A DNA stretch of 13,327 bases from Bacillota bacterium (GTDB lineage: Bacteria; Bacillota_H; UBA994; UBA5500), in assembly GCA_012727835.1 (NCBI GenBank), contig JAAYGE010000086.1:1-13327 (forward strand), written 5' to 3'. Made by a program: the position numbers and the translations under genes. Below, in pieces: positions 1-7,651 of this stretch. Each line of letters starts with the position of its first letter. The stretch's first letter is position 1. The notes under the pieces are model-generated. The model saw nothing but the letters and a program-made list of their open reading frames with translations, made no database searches and was not told where the DNA came from.

Positions 1-1
1 A

Positions 2-1477
2 CAAGCGGAGAAAACAAGAAAGCGCAAAGGGCGAGTTACCATCCGTGATTTGGTGCACAGTGGCAAGGAGATCTTAGTGCAGGTTACAAAGGAACCTTTT
101 GGCAACAAGGGAGCCCGCGTAACCCGGCAGATCACCTTGCCGGGGCGGTATGTGGGGCTGATGCCCACAGTAAATCATGTGGGGGTTTCACGCCGGATAG
201 TCGACCCAGCGGAACGGGAACGTTTACGCCAAATCGCTATGCAAGTTAAACCCAAACAAATGGGTGTTATTGTACGCACCGTTGCCACCGATTGCACTGC
301 CGAGGAGATAAAGCAGGACATCGACTTTTTAGCTAAGCTCTGGGATAGTATTTGTTATCGCAGCCGTTGGGCTAAAGCTCCCGCCCTGATTCATCGGGAC
401 TTAGATTTGGTTGGTCGTGTAATTCGCGATTTGTTGGATGAAAACGTGGATCGTTTAATTGTCGATAGCTTGGAGCAATATCAGGCTGTTTTGGAACTGT
501 TGGACGCGACGGCGCCCGAGTTTCGGGAACGGGTATTCTTCTTTCAAGAACAACGCCCCATCTTTGAAACCTTTGGTTTGGAAGTAGAGCTGGAAAAGGC
601 CCTGAAACGCCGGGTTTGGCTTAAAAGTGGTGGTTACCTGGTGATTGACCAAACGGAAGCTTTGACCGCCATAGATGTGAACACGGGCAAGTATGTGGGT
701 AGCACCAACTTGGCCGATACGGTTTTGAGAACCAACTTAGAGGCAGCCGAGGAAATTGCCCACCAAATACGCCTACGCAATATTGGTGGTATCATCATCA
801 TCGATTTTATAGATATGGCTAAGCCGGAACATCAACAGCAAGTGCTGAAGAAGTTAGAGGAAGCTGTAAAGGCCGATAAGACCAAGTCCACCGTTTTGGG
901 GCTTACCCAACTGGGCCTTGTAGAGATGACGCGGCAAAAGGTGCGTCAAAATTTAGGTGAAGTGTTGCAGAAACCTTGCCCTTGTTGTGAGGGCACCGGT
1001 TACGTATTGCACGAGGAAGTGATAGGAAACCGCATCGAGATGGAACTGAAACACTATTTCCGTACCCATCAGGAAGAGGCGGTCCTGTTGGATGTTAACC
1101 CGGTGGTGGCGGCCGTACTGATTGGGTCCGGTGGCAGCAATCTAGAACGTTTAGAGGCCGAGACGGGACGCCACATTTTTATACGGGGCAATTCGGAGCG
1201 GAGCTTAGAAGACTGGGCTATCGTGTTGGCTGGGAATAGCGATATGGTGGAAAAGGTGGCTTTACCGGTAGAAGTGGGCGATATATTATCTTTGCGTTTA
1301 GAGGATGTGCATCTGCTTAACACTAGTGATGCCATCGCGCGTAAGGATGGTTTTGTGATTCAGGTAGATCAAGCAGCTCCTTTTGTTGGGCAAAAGGTGT
1401 TGGTAGAAATTACGCGTACCTTCAGGACCTATGCTAAGGGGCGCCTATCGGAAGATTTTATTGACGCCATTAGTTAG
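2..1477 (+). CDS. rng: Ribonuclease G/E family, 5'-truncated by window edge
   Basis: This endoribonuclease cleaves single-stranded AU-rich RNA in rRNA maturation and mRNA decay. The frame is open to the left edge, adding 16 codons (ending TIRD) before the first possible TTG at 50. That TTG lies inside the S1 RNA-binding domain (EILVQV, KGARVT), so it is not the true start. Counting from the first visible codon, the catalytic metal-binding aspartates are Asp225 in AIDVNTG and Asp268 in IIIIDFIDM. The zinc-link cysteines are Cys326 and Cys329 in KPCPCCEGTGYV. A C-terminal region follows, ending at about residue 491, with no long degradosome scaffold, so RNase G-like architecture fits better than full RNase E. 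It lies directly upstream of the rplU leader, as in many Clostridia. The family call is secure. The choice between RNase G and a short RNase E is partly convention. Confidence 0.96.
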   Translation, partial: QAEKTRKRKGRVTIRDLVHSGKEILVQVTKEPFGNKGARVTRQITLPGRYVGLMPTVNHVGVSRRIVDPAERERLRQIAMQVKPKQMGVIVRTVATDCTAEEIKQDIDFLAKLWDSICYRSRWAKAPALIHRDLDLVGRVIRDLLDENVDRLIVDSLEQYQAVLELLDATAPEFRERVFFFQEQRPIFETFGLEVELEKALKRRVWLKSGGYLVIDQTEALTAIDVNTGKYVGSTNLADTVLRTNLEAAEEIAHQIRLRNIGGIIIIDFIDMAKPEHQQQVLKKLEEAVKADKTKSTVLGLTQLGLVEMTRQKVRQNLGEVLQKPCPCCEGTGYVLHEEVIGNRIEMELKHYFRTHQEEAVLLDVNPVVAAVLIGSGGSNLERLEAETGRHIFIRGNSERSLEDWAIVLAGNSDMVEKVALPVEVGDILSLRLEDVHLLNTSDAIARKDGFVIQVDQAAPFVGQKVLVEITRTFRTYAKGRLSEDFIDAIS

Positions 1478-1500
1478 CTGTGGTAGTATTGAAACTTGGA

Positions 1501-1599
1501 AGTAGTATCGCTTTGATACTGCTGAAACCGCTCGAACCGGGTTTTAAGACAAGCTAGCTTGCACCTGGTGTTCGGCGAGTAACTTAAGGAGGTGGCGCT
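1501..1599 (+). promoter_or_regulatory. Candidate L21 (rplU) mRNA leader structure
   Basis: The 122-base gap before rplU is structured. A 9-bp hairpin pairs 1501-1509 with 1515-1523 around the loop GCTTT. A second long-range pairing joins CTC/GAAC (1531-1537) to GTTC (1570-1573) and GAG (1577-1579), with a three-base bulge. It encloses the 12-base palindrome CAAGCTAGCTTG (1550-1561). A strong AAGGAGGT Shine-Dalgarno follows just before the ATG at 1600. Known biology: Firmicute rplU operons carry a conserved L21 leader thought to mediate ribosomal-protein autoregulation. Position and fold match that role, but I could not align it to the family model. No convincing promoter was seen between rng and rplU. 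Confidence 0.6.
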
Positions 1600-1911
1600 A
1601 TGTACGCCATTATTGAAACTGGTGGTAAGCAGCTCAAGGTTGAGCAAGGGCAAGTAATCAAAGTAGAGAAATTGCCTGTGCAAGTAGGTGACACCGTTAG
1701 TTTTGATAAGGTACTTCTGGTAAGTGGAGCTGACGGAGTCAAAGTGGGGCAACCTACTCTGGACGGTGCAGTCGTTACCGGTACGGTGTTAGCCCAGGGC
1801 AAGGGCCCGAAGGTAGTTTCTTTCCGCTACAAACGCAGAAAAAGAGTGCGGGTTAAGCGCGGTCACCGACAGCCTTTCACCAGCGTCAAGATCGAAAGTA
1901 TTAGCCTTTAG
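1600..1911 (+). CDS. rplU: 50S ribosomal protein bL21
   Basis: bL21 is a large-subunit ribosomal protein that binds 23S rRNA. The product is 103 residues, the usual bacterial length. It opens with the family signature [16 protein letters not shown] and carries the basic C-terminal RNA-binding segment [19 protein letters not shown] at about residues 75-93. The start is fixed by a near-perfect AAGGAGGT about 8 bases upstream. It is the first gene of a tight rplU-prp-rpmA operon: the next ATG lies three bases past its stop codon. Expression is probably controlled by the structured leader just upstream. Confidence 0.98.
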   Translation: MYAIIETGGKQLKVEQGQVIKVEKLPVQVGDTVSFDKVLLVSGADGVKVGQPTLDGAVVTGTVLAQGKGPKVVSFRYKRRKRVRVKRGHRQPFTSVKIESISL

Positions 1912-1914
1912 TTG

Positions 1915-2247
1915 ATGATTACTGTTTCTATCCAACGGGATCAGGAAGGGCGTATTACCACTTTTACCGTATCTGGTCATGCTGACTATGGAGAGCATGG
2001 TCAGGATATAGTATGTGCTGGAGTATCAGCCATAGTGCAAACCGCTATTCTTGGTCTACAGGAATATCTTAGGATCGATTGCGCCGGTAGCCAGAAGTCG
2101 GGTCGGATTGTCTGTGAGTTACCTTTTATCGGACCGGAGCTACGACGGTCAGTCGATGCCATATTAGAGACGATGCTTTTGGGATTAACGGCGATCGCCT
2201 CTGCATATGCTGGCTATGTCCAGATTCACGATTCAAAGGAGGTGTAG
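1915..2247 (+). CDS. prp: Ribosomal-processing cysteine protease Prp (YsxB family)
   Basis: Prp removes the N-terminal extension of ribosomal protein bL27, which is essential in Firmicutes that carry it. The product is 110 residues. The catalytic dyad is visible as His22 in SGHADYGEHG and Cys34 in DIVCAGVSA when counted from the ATG at 1915. These numbers match the S. aureus enzyme (His22/Cys34), which favours this ATG over the TTG immediately before it at 1912. No strong Shine-Dalgarno precedes it, so translation is probably coupled to rplU, which ends at 1911. The AAAGGAGG site for rpmA lies inside the last codons of prp, so the three genes are one translational unit. Its substrate, bL27, is the next gene. 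Confidence 0.95.
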   Translation: MITVSIQRDQEGRITTFTVSGHADYGEHGQDIVCAGVSAIVQTAILGLQEYLRIDCAGSQKSGRIVCELPFIGPELRRSVDAILETMLLGLTAIASAYAGYVQIHDSKEV

Positions 2248-2250
2248 ACA

Positions 2251-2550
2251 ATGCTATTGAGATTTGATCTACAGCTTTTTGCGTCTAAGAAGGGTGTAGG
2301 TAGCTCCCGTAACGGTCGGGACAGCGAAGCTAAACGTCTCGGTGTTAAGCGTCAGGCTGGCCAATTCGTGACCGCCGGTTCAATTTTAGTTCGGCAGCGC
2401 GGTACCAAGATTCATCCTGGCCAGAATGTGGGCATAGGTAAGGATGACACCTTGTTTGCTTTGATCAACGGTGTTGTGACCTTTGAACGCAAAGGCAAGA
2501 AAAAGAAGCAGGTTAGCGTATATCAGGTTGCTGAGGAAGTTGCCAACTAA
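2251..2550 (+). CDS. rpmA: 50S ribosomal protein bL27 with Prp-cleavable N-terminus
   Basis: bL27 sits at the peptidyl-transferase centre, where its N-terminus contacts tRNA. The product is 99 residues. It begins [11 protein letters not shown] followed by [14 protein letters not shown], the conserved mature N-terminus. The first 10 or 11 residues are the Firmicute-type extension, cut after the Phe-Ala pair by Prp. The cleavage motif reads LQLFA, while the commonest form is LQFFA. The start has a strong AAAGGAGG at 2235-2242 that overlaps the end of prp. Residues [22 protein letters not shown] are family typical. An intrinsic terminator follows, closing the rplU-prp-rpmA operon. Confidence 0.97.
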   Translation: MLLRFDLQLFASKKGVGSSRNGRDSEAKRLGVKRQAGQFVTAGSILVRQRGTKIHPGQNVGIGKDDTLFALINGVVTFERKGKKKKQVSVYQVAEEVAN

Positions 2551-2564
2551 ACGGAAGCTAGATA

Positions 2565-2601
2565 AATAGGCTGTCCCCTTAATTGCGGGCAGCCTATTTT
2601 T
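2565..2601 (+). terminator. Intrinsic terminator after rpmA
   Basis: Stem AATAGGCTG (2565-2573) pairs with CAGCCTATT (2590-2598), extended inward by CCC/GGG across a one-base asymmetry. A T-tract follows at 2597-2601. It lies 15 bases after the rpmA stop codon and ends the ribosomal operon. Confidence 0.9.
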
Positions 2602-2623
2602 GTGCCCTTTGTAAATGTGGTAT

Positions 2624-2629
2624 TATAAT
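2624..2629 (+). promoter_or_regulatory. Possible -10 element for spo0B-obg
   Basis: A perfect TATAAT lies between the rpmA terminator and the spo0B start, 25 bases before the ATG. No good -35 box sits 16-18 bases upstream, where the sequence reads TGTGCC. An activator-dependent or weak promoter is possible. Its placement after a terminator makes some promoter necessary if spo0B and obg are to be expressed independently. Confidence 0.4.
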
Positions 2630-2653
2630 CACAAATAAAGGGGGTGCCGCTGT

Positions 2654-3169
2654 ATGGAGCTTTTTACAGAGCCCAACATTTATCAGTTGTTAGGCTGCTT
2701 TCGCCATGACCTATTAAATGAACTGCAATTGTTACTGGGTCATATACAAATGGGGCGAAGCAGGGACGTAATATGCGGGGATGTGGAAAAGATGGTGACC
2801 TATATTCAAGCGGTTGGTTCACTTTTTGCTTGTAAAGACGATGAATTGGCCACCCTATTGTGGTCTTGGCAACGCTATGCCGACCAGAGAGATATCGATT
2901 TCCAAGTGGCTATAGAACCCCTATTGGAACCTATCAATGACGAGAAGCGGCACGCCCTATTAAGGCTGGGGAATTCTATTCTAACTGAAGTGAGCCAATT
3001 AGGTGCGGATGAACGTTTTATGTATATCAGCGTTTCCCCTATCAGCCCACAGCTATTGTTAAAAGTCGCACCCCTAGCAAAAGATTCTCCGACGCTAGCC
3101 TTGGCTGCGAGCCTCGGTTGGCAGGTGGAAAGAACCACTGTGGATTGGAGGTACTGGAGTGTTCATTGA
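2654..3169 (+). CDS. spo0B: Spo0B-like sporulation phosphotransferase
   Basis: In Bacillus, Spo0B relays phosphate from Spo0F to Spo0A, the master regulator of sporulation. The product is 171 residues, slightly shorter than the Bacillus protein. Near the N-terminus it has the Spo0B-type helical-hairpin motif with the presumed phospho-acceptor His18: [19 protein letters not shown]. The pattern RHD-x-x-N-x-LQ-x-x-x-G matches sensor-kinase dimerisation helices. The C-terminal half is divergent, and I see no kinase ATP-binding motifs. GGGG at 2640-2643 is a weak-to-moderate ribosome site. It overlaps obg by 11 bases, so the two are translationally linked, as in Bacillus, where spo0B also precedes obg. 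The family assignment rests on one motif plus the conserved gene order. Phosphorelay activity in this organism is inferred. Confidence 0.8.
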   Translation: MELFTEPNIYQLLGCFRHDLLNELQLLLGHIQMGRSRDVICGDVEKMVTYIQAVGSLFACKDDELATLLWSWQRYADQRDIDFQVAIEPLLEPINDEKRHALLRLGNSILTEVSQLGADERFMYISVSPISPQLLLKVAPLAKDSPTLALAASLGWQVERTTVDWRYWSVH

Positions 3170-4433
3170 TCAAGTCAAGATCTATGTCAAGGCTGGAGAC
3201 GGTGGGGACGGAATGGCCTCCTTCCGCCGAGAAAAATATATTCCCCACGGTGGGCCCTCGGGCGGAGACGGAGGTAGGGGAGGCAACGTGTTGCTTACCG
3301 TCAGTCCCCATGTTAATACCTTGTTAGATTTGCGCTATCGTAAGCATTATCGGGCCGAGAGAGGGGAGAATGGGGGCTCCAATAATAAACACGGGAGAAA
3401 TGGACAGGATTTGGTTATTGCTGTTCCTCCTGGCACTATCGTTTACGATGACGATACGGGGCAACCACTGGCCGACCTGACCGAGTTGGAGCAAACGGCA
3501 ATTGTGGCCAAAGGCGGCCGTGGCGGCAGAGGAAACGCCCGTTTTGCTACCTCTACACGCCAAGCCCCTACTTTTGCGGAAAAGGGGGAGCCGGGAGAGG
3601 AGCGGAATTTGCGTCTAGAGTTAAAGCTATTAGCCGACGTAGGGTTGGTCGGTTTTCCCAACGCCGGTAAATCTACCTTGTTAGCGCAAGTATCGGCAGC
3701 TAGACCCAAAATTGCCGACTATCCTTTTACCACCCTCACGCCTAATCTGGGCGTGGTAAGCGTGGATGGGCAGTCCTTCGTGATGGCCGATATCCCTGGT
3801 TTAATTGCCGGTGCCCACCGGGGACAAGGCCTGGGGCATGAATTCTTACGGCATATTGAGCGCACCCGTGTAATTTTACATGTGGTCGACGCGGCGGCCT
3901 GGGAAGGCCGCGATCCGCTGGAGGACTTTCATACCATCAATTTCGAATTAGCCCAGTATGCGCCCGAGTTGGCCGAACGGCCGCAAATTGTGGCCCTTAA
4001 TAAAATGGACTTACCCCAGGCGCAGGAGCGGGCCGCAGCTTTAACCCGAGAGCTAGAGGCGATGGGACATCTGGTATTCCCTATCTCGGCGGCCACCGGC
4101 CAGAACGTGTTGCCTATGTTACGGGCCACCGTTGCTCTGTTGGCAACGGCTCCGCCCCCACCGGCCATCGAGATTCCCGAGACGGTGGAGGAAGAGAAGC
4201 CCACTTTGCAGGTGACCGTGGAAGACGGCATTTTCGTTGTCCATGGTCGCCAGGTGGAACGCCGGGTAGCGATGACCAATTTGGAGAATCAAGAAGCCTT
4301 GTTGCGGCTGCAGGTGGCTTTGCGTCGCTATGGCGTTTTTGAAGCCCTGCGGGCAGCCGGGGTTCAAGCCGGTGATACGGTACGCATCGGTGACTTGGAG
4401 TTCGACTATGTCCCCGAGCCATGGGAAGAATAG
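3159..4433 (+). CDS. obg: GTPase Obg/CgtA
   Basis: Obg is an essential GTPase in 50S assembly, stringent response and, in sporulators, Spo0A activation. The product is 424 residues. Residues 1-158 form the glycine-rich Obg fold ([29 protein letters not shown]). The G domain follows: G1 GFPNAGKST at 165-173, switch [11 protein letters not shown] at 187-196, G3 DIPG at 211-214, G4 NKMD at 281-284 and G5 SAA at 310-312. The C-terminal OCT domain, present in Gram-positive Obg, covers roughly 345-424. The GTG start has GGAGGT six bases upstream (3147-3152), inside the end of spo0B, so the two genes overlap by 11 bases. All GTPase motifs are intact. yhbY, often the next gene, is not present; a terminator follows instead. 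Confidence 0.97.
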   Translation: MFIDQVKIYVKAGDGGDGMASFRREKYIPHGGPSGGDGGRGGNVLLTVSPHVNTLLDLRYRKHYRAERGENGGSNNKHGRNGQDLVIAVPPGTIVYDDDTGQPLADLTELEQTAIVAKGGRGGRGNARFATSTRQAPTFAEKGEPGEERNLRLELKLLADVGLVGFPNAGKSTLLAQVSAARPKIADYPFTTLTPNLGVVSVDGQSFVMADIPGLIAGAHRGQGLGHEFLRHIERTRVILHVVDAAAWEGRDPLEDFHTINFELAQYAPELAERPQIVALNKMDLPQAQERAAALTRELEAMGHLVFPISAATGQNVLPMLRATVALLATAPPPPAIEIPETVEEEKPTLQVTVEDGIFVVHGRQVERRVAMTNLENQEALLRLQVALRRYGVFEALRAAGVQAGDTVRIGDLEFDYVPEPWEE

Positions 4434-4436
4434 AAG

Positions 4437-4461
4437 AAGGGCGGGCAACCGTCCTTTTTTT
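4437..4461 (+). terminator. Intrinsic terminator after obg
   Basis: Stem AAGGGCGG (4437-4444) pairs with CCGTCCTT (4449-4456), including one G-T pair, around a GCAA tetraloop. Seven T residues follow at 4455-4461. It starts three bases after the obg stop codon. Confidence 0.9.
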
Positions 4462-4474
4462 ATGTTTACAATTA

Positions 4475-4504
4475 TTCGTCAGTAAGCTCATTATCTGTTA
4501 AAAT
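4475..4504 (+). promoter_or_regulatory. Weak candidate promoter for nadD
   Basis: TAAAAT at 4499-4504 is a fair -10 box, with TTCGTC 18 bases upstream as a poor -35. A promoter is expected here because obg ends in a terminator, but the sequence match is weak. Confidence 0.22.
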
Positions 4505-4541
4505 ACCCGTAGATTGTCCACAGGAGAAAAGGAGAGGCGTT

Positions 4542-5129
4542 ATGTATAGATGTGGTATTATGGGTGGCACCTTCGATCCAATTCACTTAGGGCATCTGGT
4601 TACAGCCCAGGCTGTGCTCCACGAGTTTCAATTGGATACGGTCTACTTTATACCTTCGGGCAACCCGCCGCATAAAAGGGATGTTAGCGATGGGGAACAT
4701 CGCTTTCAGATGACTTTGTTGGCAACGGTAAGCAATCCTAAGTTTCGGGTTTCTCGCTTGGAGTTAGATCGCCCCGGATACTCATATACTTATGATACCA
4801 TTCAGCACTTTGCCCAGCAGTTTAAACAATGTGAGATCTACTTCATCACCGGTGCGGATGTTATCCGCCAGCTTCACACCTGGTATCGTTACCAGGATCT
4901 ACTGCGATCCTGCCATTTCGTAGCCGCCACTAGACCCGGTTTTAGTTTTGAGGATGGTGGTAGCTTAACGGCTGACGAATTGGCGCGTATCCGTTTCTTA
5001 GAAGTCCCCTCCCTAGCAATTTCTTCGACCGATATTAGGAGGAGAGTACGGACCGGCCGGCCAATTAAATATTTAGTGCCAAGTAGTGTGGAAGGCTATA
5101 TCTATAAATACGGGTTATATCAGGACTAG
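4542..5129 (+). CDS. nadD: Nicotinate-nucleotide adenylyltransferase
   Basis: NadD transfers AMP from ATP to nicotinate mononucleotide, making deamido-NAD in NAD biosynthesis. The product is 195 residues, the usual length. The nucleotidyltransferase signature [11 protein letters not shown] is at residues 8-18, and the second ATP-binding motif ISSTDIRRR is at 160-168. The middle motifs NPPHKRD and YFITGADVI are typical of NadD rather than of phosphopantetheine adenylyltransferase. The ATG has GGAGAGG eight or so bases upstream. It heads a run with two LCP genes, rsfS and yqeM. The HD-domain gene yqeK that commonly follows nadD is missing here. Confidence 0.96.
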   Translation: MYRCGIMGGTFDPIHLGHLVTAQAVLHEFQLDTVYFIPSGNPPHKRDVSDGEHRFQMTLLATVSNPKFRVSRLELDRPGYSYTYDTIQHFAQQFKQCEIYFITGADVIRQLHTWYRYQDLLRSCHFVAATRPGFSFEDGGSLTADELARIRFLEVPSLAISSTDIRRRVRTGRPIKYLVPSSVEGYIYKYGLYQD

Positions 5130-5168
5130 CACCCATAGGCAGCGAGGAAGGTGCCAGGAGGGGGATGT

Positions 5169-6338
5169 ATGGGACGGAAGAAAAAGATTGTGATACCGGC
5201 AATAGTATTTATAGTAGTTAGCGCCATTGGTATCGGGCTCTTGGGGAATAGGGGGTATGACCCGGGCACTGTTGAAGGGCAGGAGCCCTACCGGGTCGAT
5301 GGTAAGTTGCGGGTTCTCATAATTGGAGAAGATAAAGGAGTCGATAGGACTGGTAAGCCGGTGATGGGAAGAAGTGACACCCTAATGGTCGCTAGCTACG
5401 ATCCAGACACCGGTGAACTCAGTCTACTTTCCATTCCCCGGGATACCCTGGTTGAGATCCCCGGCCGCAAAAACAAAGACAAAATAAATCACGCCCTAGC
5501 CTTTGGCGGCCCCGACCTCACTATGCGCACCGTGGGCCAATTTCTCAACATTCCTTTGCGCTACTACGTTCATGTTCAGACCGACGGATTAAGACGTATC
5601 GTTGATGCCATTGGGGGAGTTCCTATCTATGTGGAAAAGGACATGCGTTATACCGACCGGGCAGGGGGCCTTTATATCAATCTTAAGCAGGGCGAGCAGA
5701 TCTTAAATGGGGAGCAGGCGGAAGGCTATGTGCGTTACCGTTTGGATAGTGACCTAAAACGTATTGAGAGGCAGCAAAAATTTGTCGCTGCGGCCGTTAA
5801 ACAGCTTTTGAAACCGGCCAATATCCTCAAGCTCAATCAATTGCTTAAAATTGCCCTAGAATCGGTTAAGACCAATATACCCGTCAGTGTGGGTTTACGA
5901 TATTTGTCCATTCTAGAGTCGGTTAGAAATAATAAAGTAACCAGTTACACTATTGAAGGTGACGATAGCGTTTGGATCAATGGAATTAACTACTTTGTGC
6001 CCGACCAGCAGAAGCTAGAGCAACTCATAGAAGATTACTTCTACTCCTCTGCTGATAAGGAGCTTAATCAACAGATTACTGTTTCGGTGGTTATTGCCAA
6101 TGGAGATATAGCCAGCGGGGAACAGGTGGCTGAGCGATTGCGGGAAAAGGGTTTTCGCGTTTTAGACATGCAGATGGCTGATCGGGATGATCAGCGGACC
6201 TCACAAGTGGTGGGTAGCGATGCAGACAGCGCATTGACGGTAGCCCACCATCTGATGCTGCACGAGGTATTGGTTGAACCCCAGCTGGATAGCGAAGCAG
6301 AGGTTGTGGTGATTGTAGGAAAAGATATTTTTCCCTAA
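5169..6338 (+). CDS. LytR-CpsA-Psr (LCP) family cell-wall polymer ligase, copy 1
   Basis: LCP proteins attach teichoic acids or other glycopolymers from lipid carriers to peptidoglycan on the outer face of the membrane. The product is 389 residues from the ATG at 5169, which has AGGAGGGG immediately upstream. A GTG at 5151 in frame overlaps that ribosome site and is a poorer choice. Residues 1-6 are MGRKKK, followed by one membrane helix at about 7-26. The LCP domain shows RSDTLM (Arg68, Asp70), SIPRDT, KINHA, VDAIGGVPI and the arginine cluster Arg189, Arg191, Arg198. That cluster has one residue fewer than in copy 2 (VRYRLDSDLKR against VRYRWSDSDYAR). A LytR_C domain follows at about 302-389. 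It is a tandem paralogue of the next gene, with more than half the LCP domain identical by eye. Confidence 0.93.
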   Translation: MGRKKKIVIPAIVFIVVSAIGIGLLGNRGYDPGTVEGQEPYRVDGKLRVLIIGEDKGVDRTGKPVMGRSDTLMVASYDPDTGELSLLSIPRDTLVEIPGRKNKDKINHALAFGGPDLTMRTVGQFLNIPLRYYVHVQTDGLRRIVDAIGGVPIYVEKDMRYTDRAGGLYINLKQGEQILNGEQAEGYVRYRLDSDLKRIERQQKFVAAAVKQLLKPANILKLNQLLKIALESVKTNIPVSVGLRYLSILESVRNNKVTSYTIEGDDSVWINGINYFVPDQQKLEQLIEDYFYSSADKELNQQITVSVVIANGDIASGEQVAERLREKGFRVLDMQMADRDDQRTSQVVGSDADSALTVAHHLMLHEVLVEPQLDSEAEVVVIVGKDIFP

Positions 6339-6350
6339 TCTAAATAGGGA
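6332..6350 (+). terminator. Weak hairpin at LCP copy 1 stop codon
   Basis: TCCCTA (6332-6337) pairs with TAGGGA (6345-6350) around a seven-base loop, followed by only TTTT. It overlaps the stop codon of the first LCP gene. The stem is short, so at best it is a leaky terminator. Confidence 0.3.
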
Positions 6351-6372
6351 TTTTAATAGGTTGAACTAATCC

Positions 6373-6401
6373 TTGTATGCACTTTATAGCTTTGTTATAG
6401 T
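6373..6401 (+). promoter_or_regulatory. Candidate sigma-A promoter for LCP copy 2
   Basis: TTGTAT (6373-6378) and TATAGT (6396-6401) are separated by exactly 17 bases. The -10 box matches the consensus at five of six positions and the -35 at three. A transcript would start near 6408, right at a small hairpin (6410-6427). This would let the second LCP gene be expressed separately from the first. Confidence 0.5.
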
Positions 6402-6457
6402 AAAAGGAGATTCGATTCTTGTCGAATTGACGAAGTTTATGTTATCTAAAGTGCATA
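6376..6457 (+). repeat. 11-bp inverted repeat flanking a hairpin in the LCP intergenic region
   Basis: TATGCACTTTA at 6376-6386 is perfectly inverted as TAAAGTGCATA at 6447-6457. The 60 bases between contain another stem, ATTCGA (6410-6415) with TCGAAT (6422-6427) around a six-base loop. The right arm ends immediately before the AGGAGGAG ribosome site of the second LCP gene. The left arm overlaps the candidate -35 region. It may be an operator pair or, in a read-through transcript, a structure next to the ribosome site. Confidence 0.6.
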
Positions 6458-6472
6458 GGAGGAGAACCCAAT

Positions 6473-7651
6473 ATGGCTCGCAGGGGAAAGGCTTTACTCT
6501 TAGCCGTTTTCTTTATTGTGATGACTGTGGCGAGCACTTGTTTCTTTGGTTATACAACCGGCCGGACGACAGGTGAAGAGGAAGAGATGGTTTTGCCCAC
6601 TGATGGCAAGCTGCACGTTCTCTTGGTCGGCGTGGATGATGGATTGGTTGCTCCTGGCCAGAAGTCCCGTGGGCGCAGTGATACCCTAATGGTGGCCAGC
6701 TTCGACCCTAAGACAGGGGAGGGCAGCCTGTTGTCCATTCCGCGGGATACGCGGGTGTCGATCCCGGGTAGGAAATATAAAGAAAAGATTAATCATGCTT
6801 ACGCCTATGGCGGGATTGACTTAACCTTGAACACGGTGCGCCAGTTCTTAGGCATTCCCCTTCGCTACTATATCCAGATTGATACCAGTGGTTTTCGCAA
6901 GCTGGTAGATGCTATTGGCGGAGTGCCTATCGAAGTAGAAAAGGACATGAAATATACCGACCGGGCCGGAGGGCTTTATATTAATCTAAAGCAAGGCTAT
7001 CAAGTATTAAACGGAGAACAGGCCGAGGGATACGTGCGTTACCGCTGGTCCGACAGCGATTATGCCCGCACTCAGCGGCAGCAGAAGTTTATTAAAGCCG
7101 CAATAAAGCAGATCTTGAAGCCGGCCAACCTATTGAAGATAAACCAGTTGTATAGGATTGCTACTGAGACTGTAAATACTAATATTCCTCTCAGTGTTGG
7201 CATCCGCTATTTGCCCGCCATAAAATCCCTTCAGGAAGACAAAATTACCACTTATACACTGGAGGGAGAGGACGCTTGGATTAACGGTACCTACTATTAT
7301 GAGCCCGATCTGGCTAAACTAGAAGAGCTAATAGAAAATCATTTTTACTCACAGGTGAACCTTAACGCCAACGGAGAAACAGGAGTAGAAATCTGTGTAG
7401 CCAATGGCGACCGTGATAACGGTGAGCAGATAGCCCAATTATTACAGAAACACGGCTTTCGCATAGTTGGCATCACCGTATCAGAAGATGGGGCCGGGCA
7501 ACCGATTTCGCAGGTGGTTAGCACCCGCAAAGAGTCAGAAAAGGCCGTAGCGGTTGCCGAGTTGTTGTCAGTACATGAGGTTTTGCTTGATGTACAACAG
7601 GATGCCACCGCTGATGTGATCGTCGTCGTAGGCAAAGACATGCTGCCCTAG
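6473..7651 (+). CDS. LytR-CpsA-Psr (LCP) family cell-wall polymer ligase, copy 2
   Basis: This is the second of two tandem LCP proteins, presumed ligases joining secondary wall polymers to peptidoglycan. The product is 392 residues. It begins MARRGKALLLAVFF, a basic start plus one membrane helix to about residue 27, so the domain lies outside the cell. LCP motifs include GRSDTLMVAS, SIPRDTRVSIPG, KINHAYAYGG, VDAIGGVPIEV and the arginine cluster Arg189, Arg191, Arg199. The RWSDSDYAR spacing is the usual one for the family. A LytR_C domain occupies roughly the last 90 residues and ends VVGKDMLP, paralleling VGKDIFP in copy 1. The start has AGGAGGAG about eight bases upstream. Its stop codon lies inside a terminator loop. 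Confidence 0.93.
   Translation: MARRGKALLLAVFFIVMTVASTCFFGYTTGRTTGEEEEMVLPTDGKLHVLLVGVDDGLVAPGQKSRGRSDTLMVASFDPKTGEGSLLSIPRDTRVSIPGRKYKEKINHAYAYGGIDLTLNTVRQFLGIPLRYYIQIDTSGFRKLVDAIGGVPIEVEKDMKYTDRAGGLYINLKQGYQVLNGEQAEGYVRYRWSDSDYARTQRQQKFIKAAIKQILKPANLLKINQLYRIATETVNTNIPLSVGIRYLPAIKSLQEDKITTYTLEGEDAWINGTYYYEPDLAKLEELIENHFYSQVNLNANGETGVEICVANGDRDNGEQIAQLLQKHGFRIVGITVSEDGAGQPISQVVSTRKESEKAVAVAELLSVHEVLLDVQQDATADVIVVVGKDMLP

Noticed and set aside
1474..2000. Minus-strand open frames opposite rplU and its leader
   Set aside because: These are shadows of confident plus-strand genes with no ribosome sites or family motifs.
3929..4491. Long minus-strand open frames opposite the end of obg
   Set aside because: They mirror codon structure in a GC-rich coding region, lack ribosome sites and resemble no known protein; obg is intact on the plus strand.
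4514..4522. DnaA-box-like TTGTCCACA before nadD
   Set aside because: It is a single imperfect site with no cluster and no AT-rich unwinding element, so it is not evidence for a replication origin.
6373..6576. 67-codon plus-strand frame starting between the LCP genes
   Set aside because: It starts in the intergenic region without a good ribosome site and then overlaps the start of LCP copy 2 in another frame; the LCP frame is clearly the coding one.
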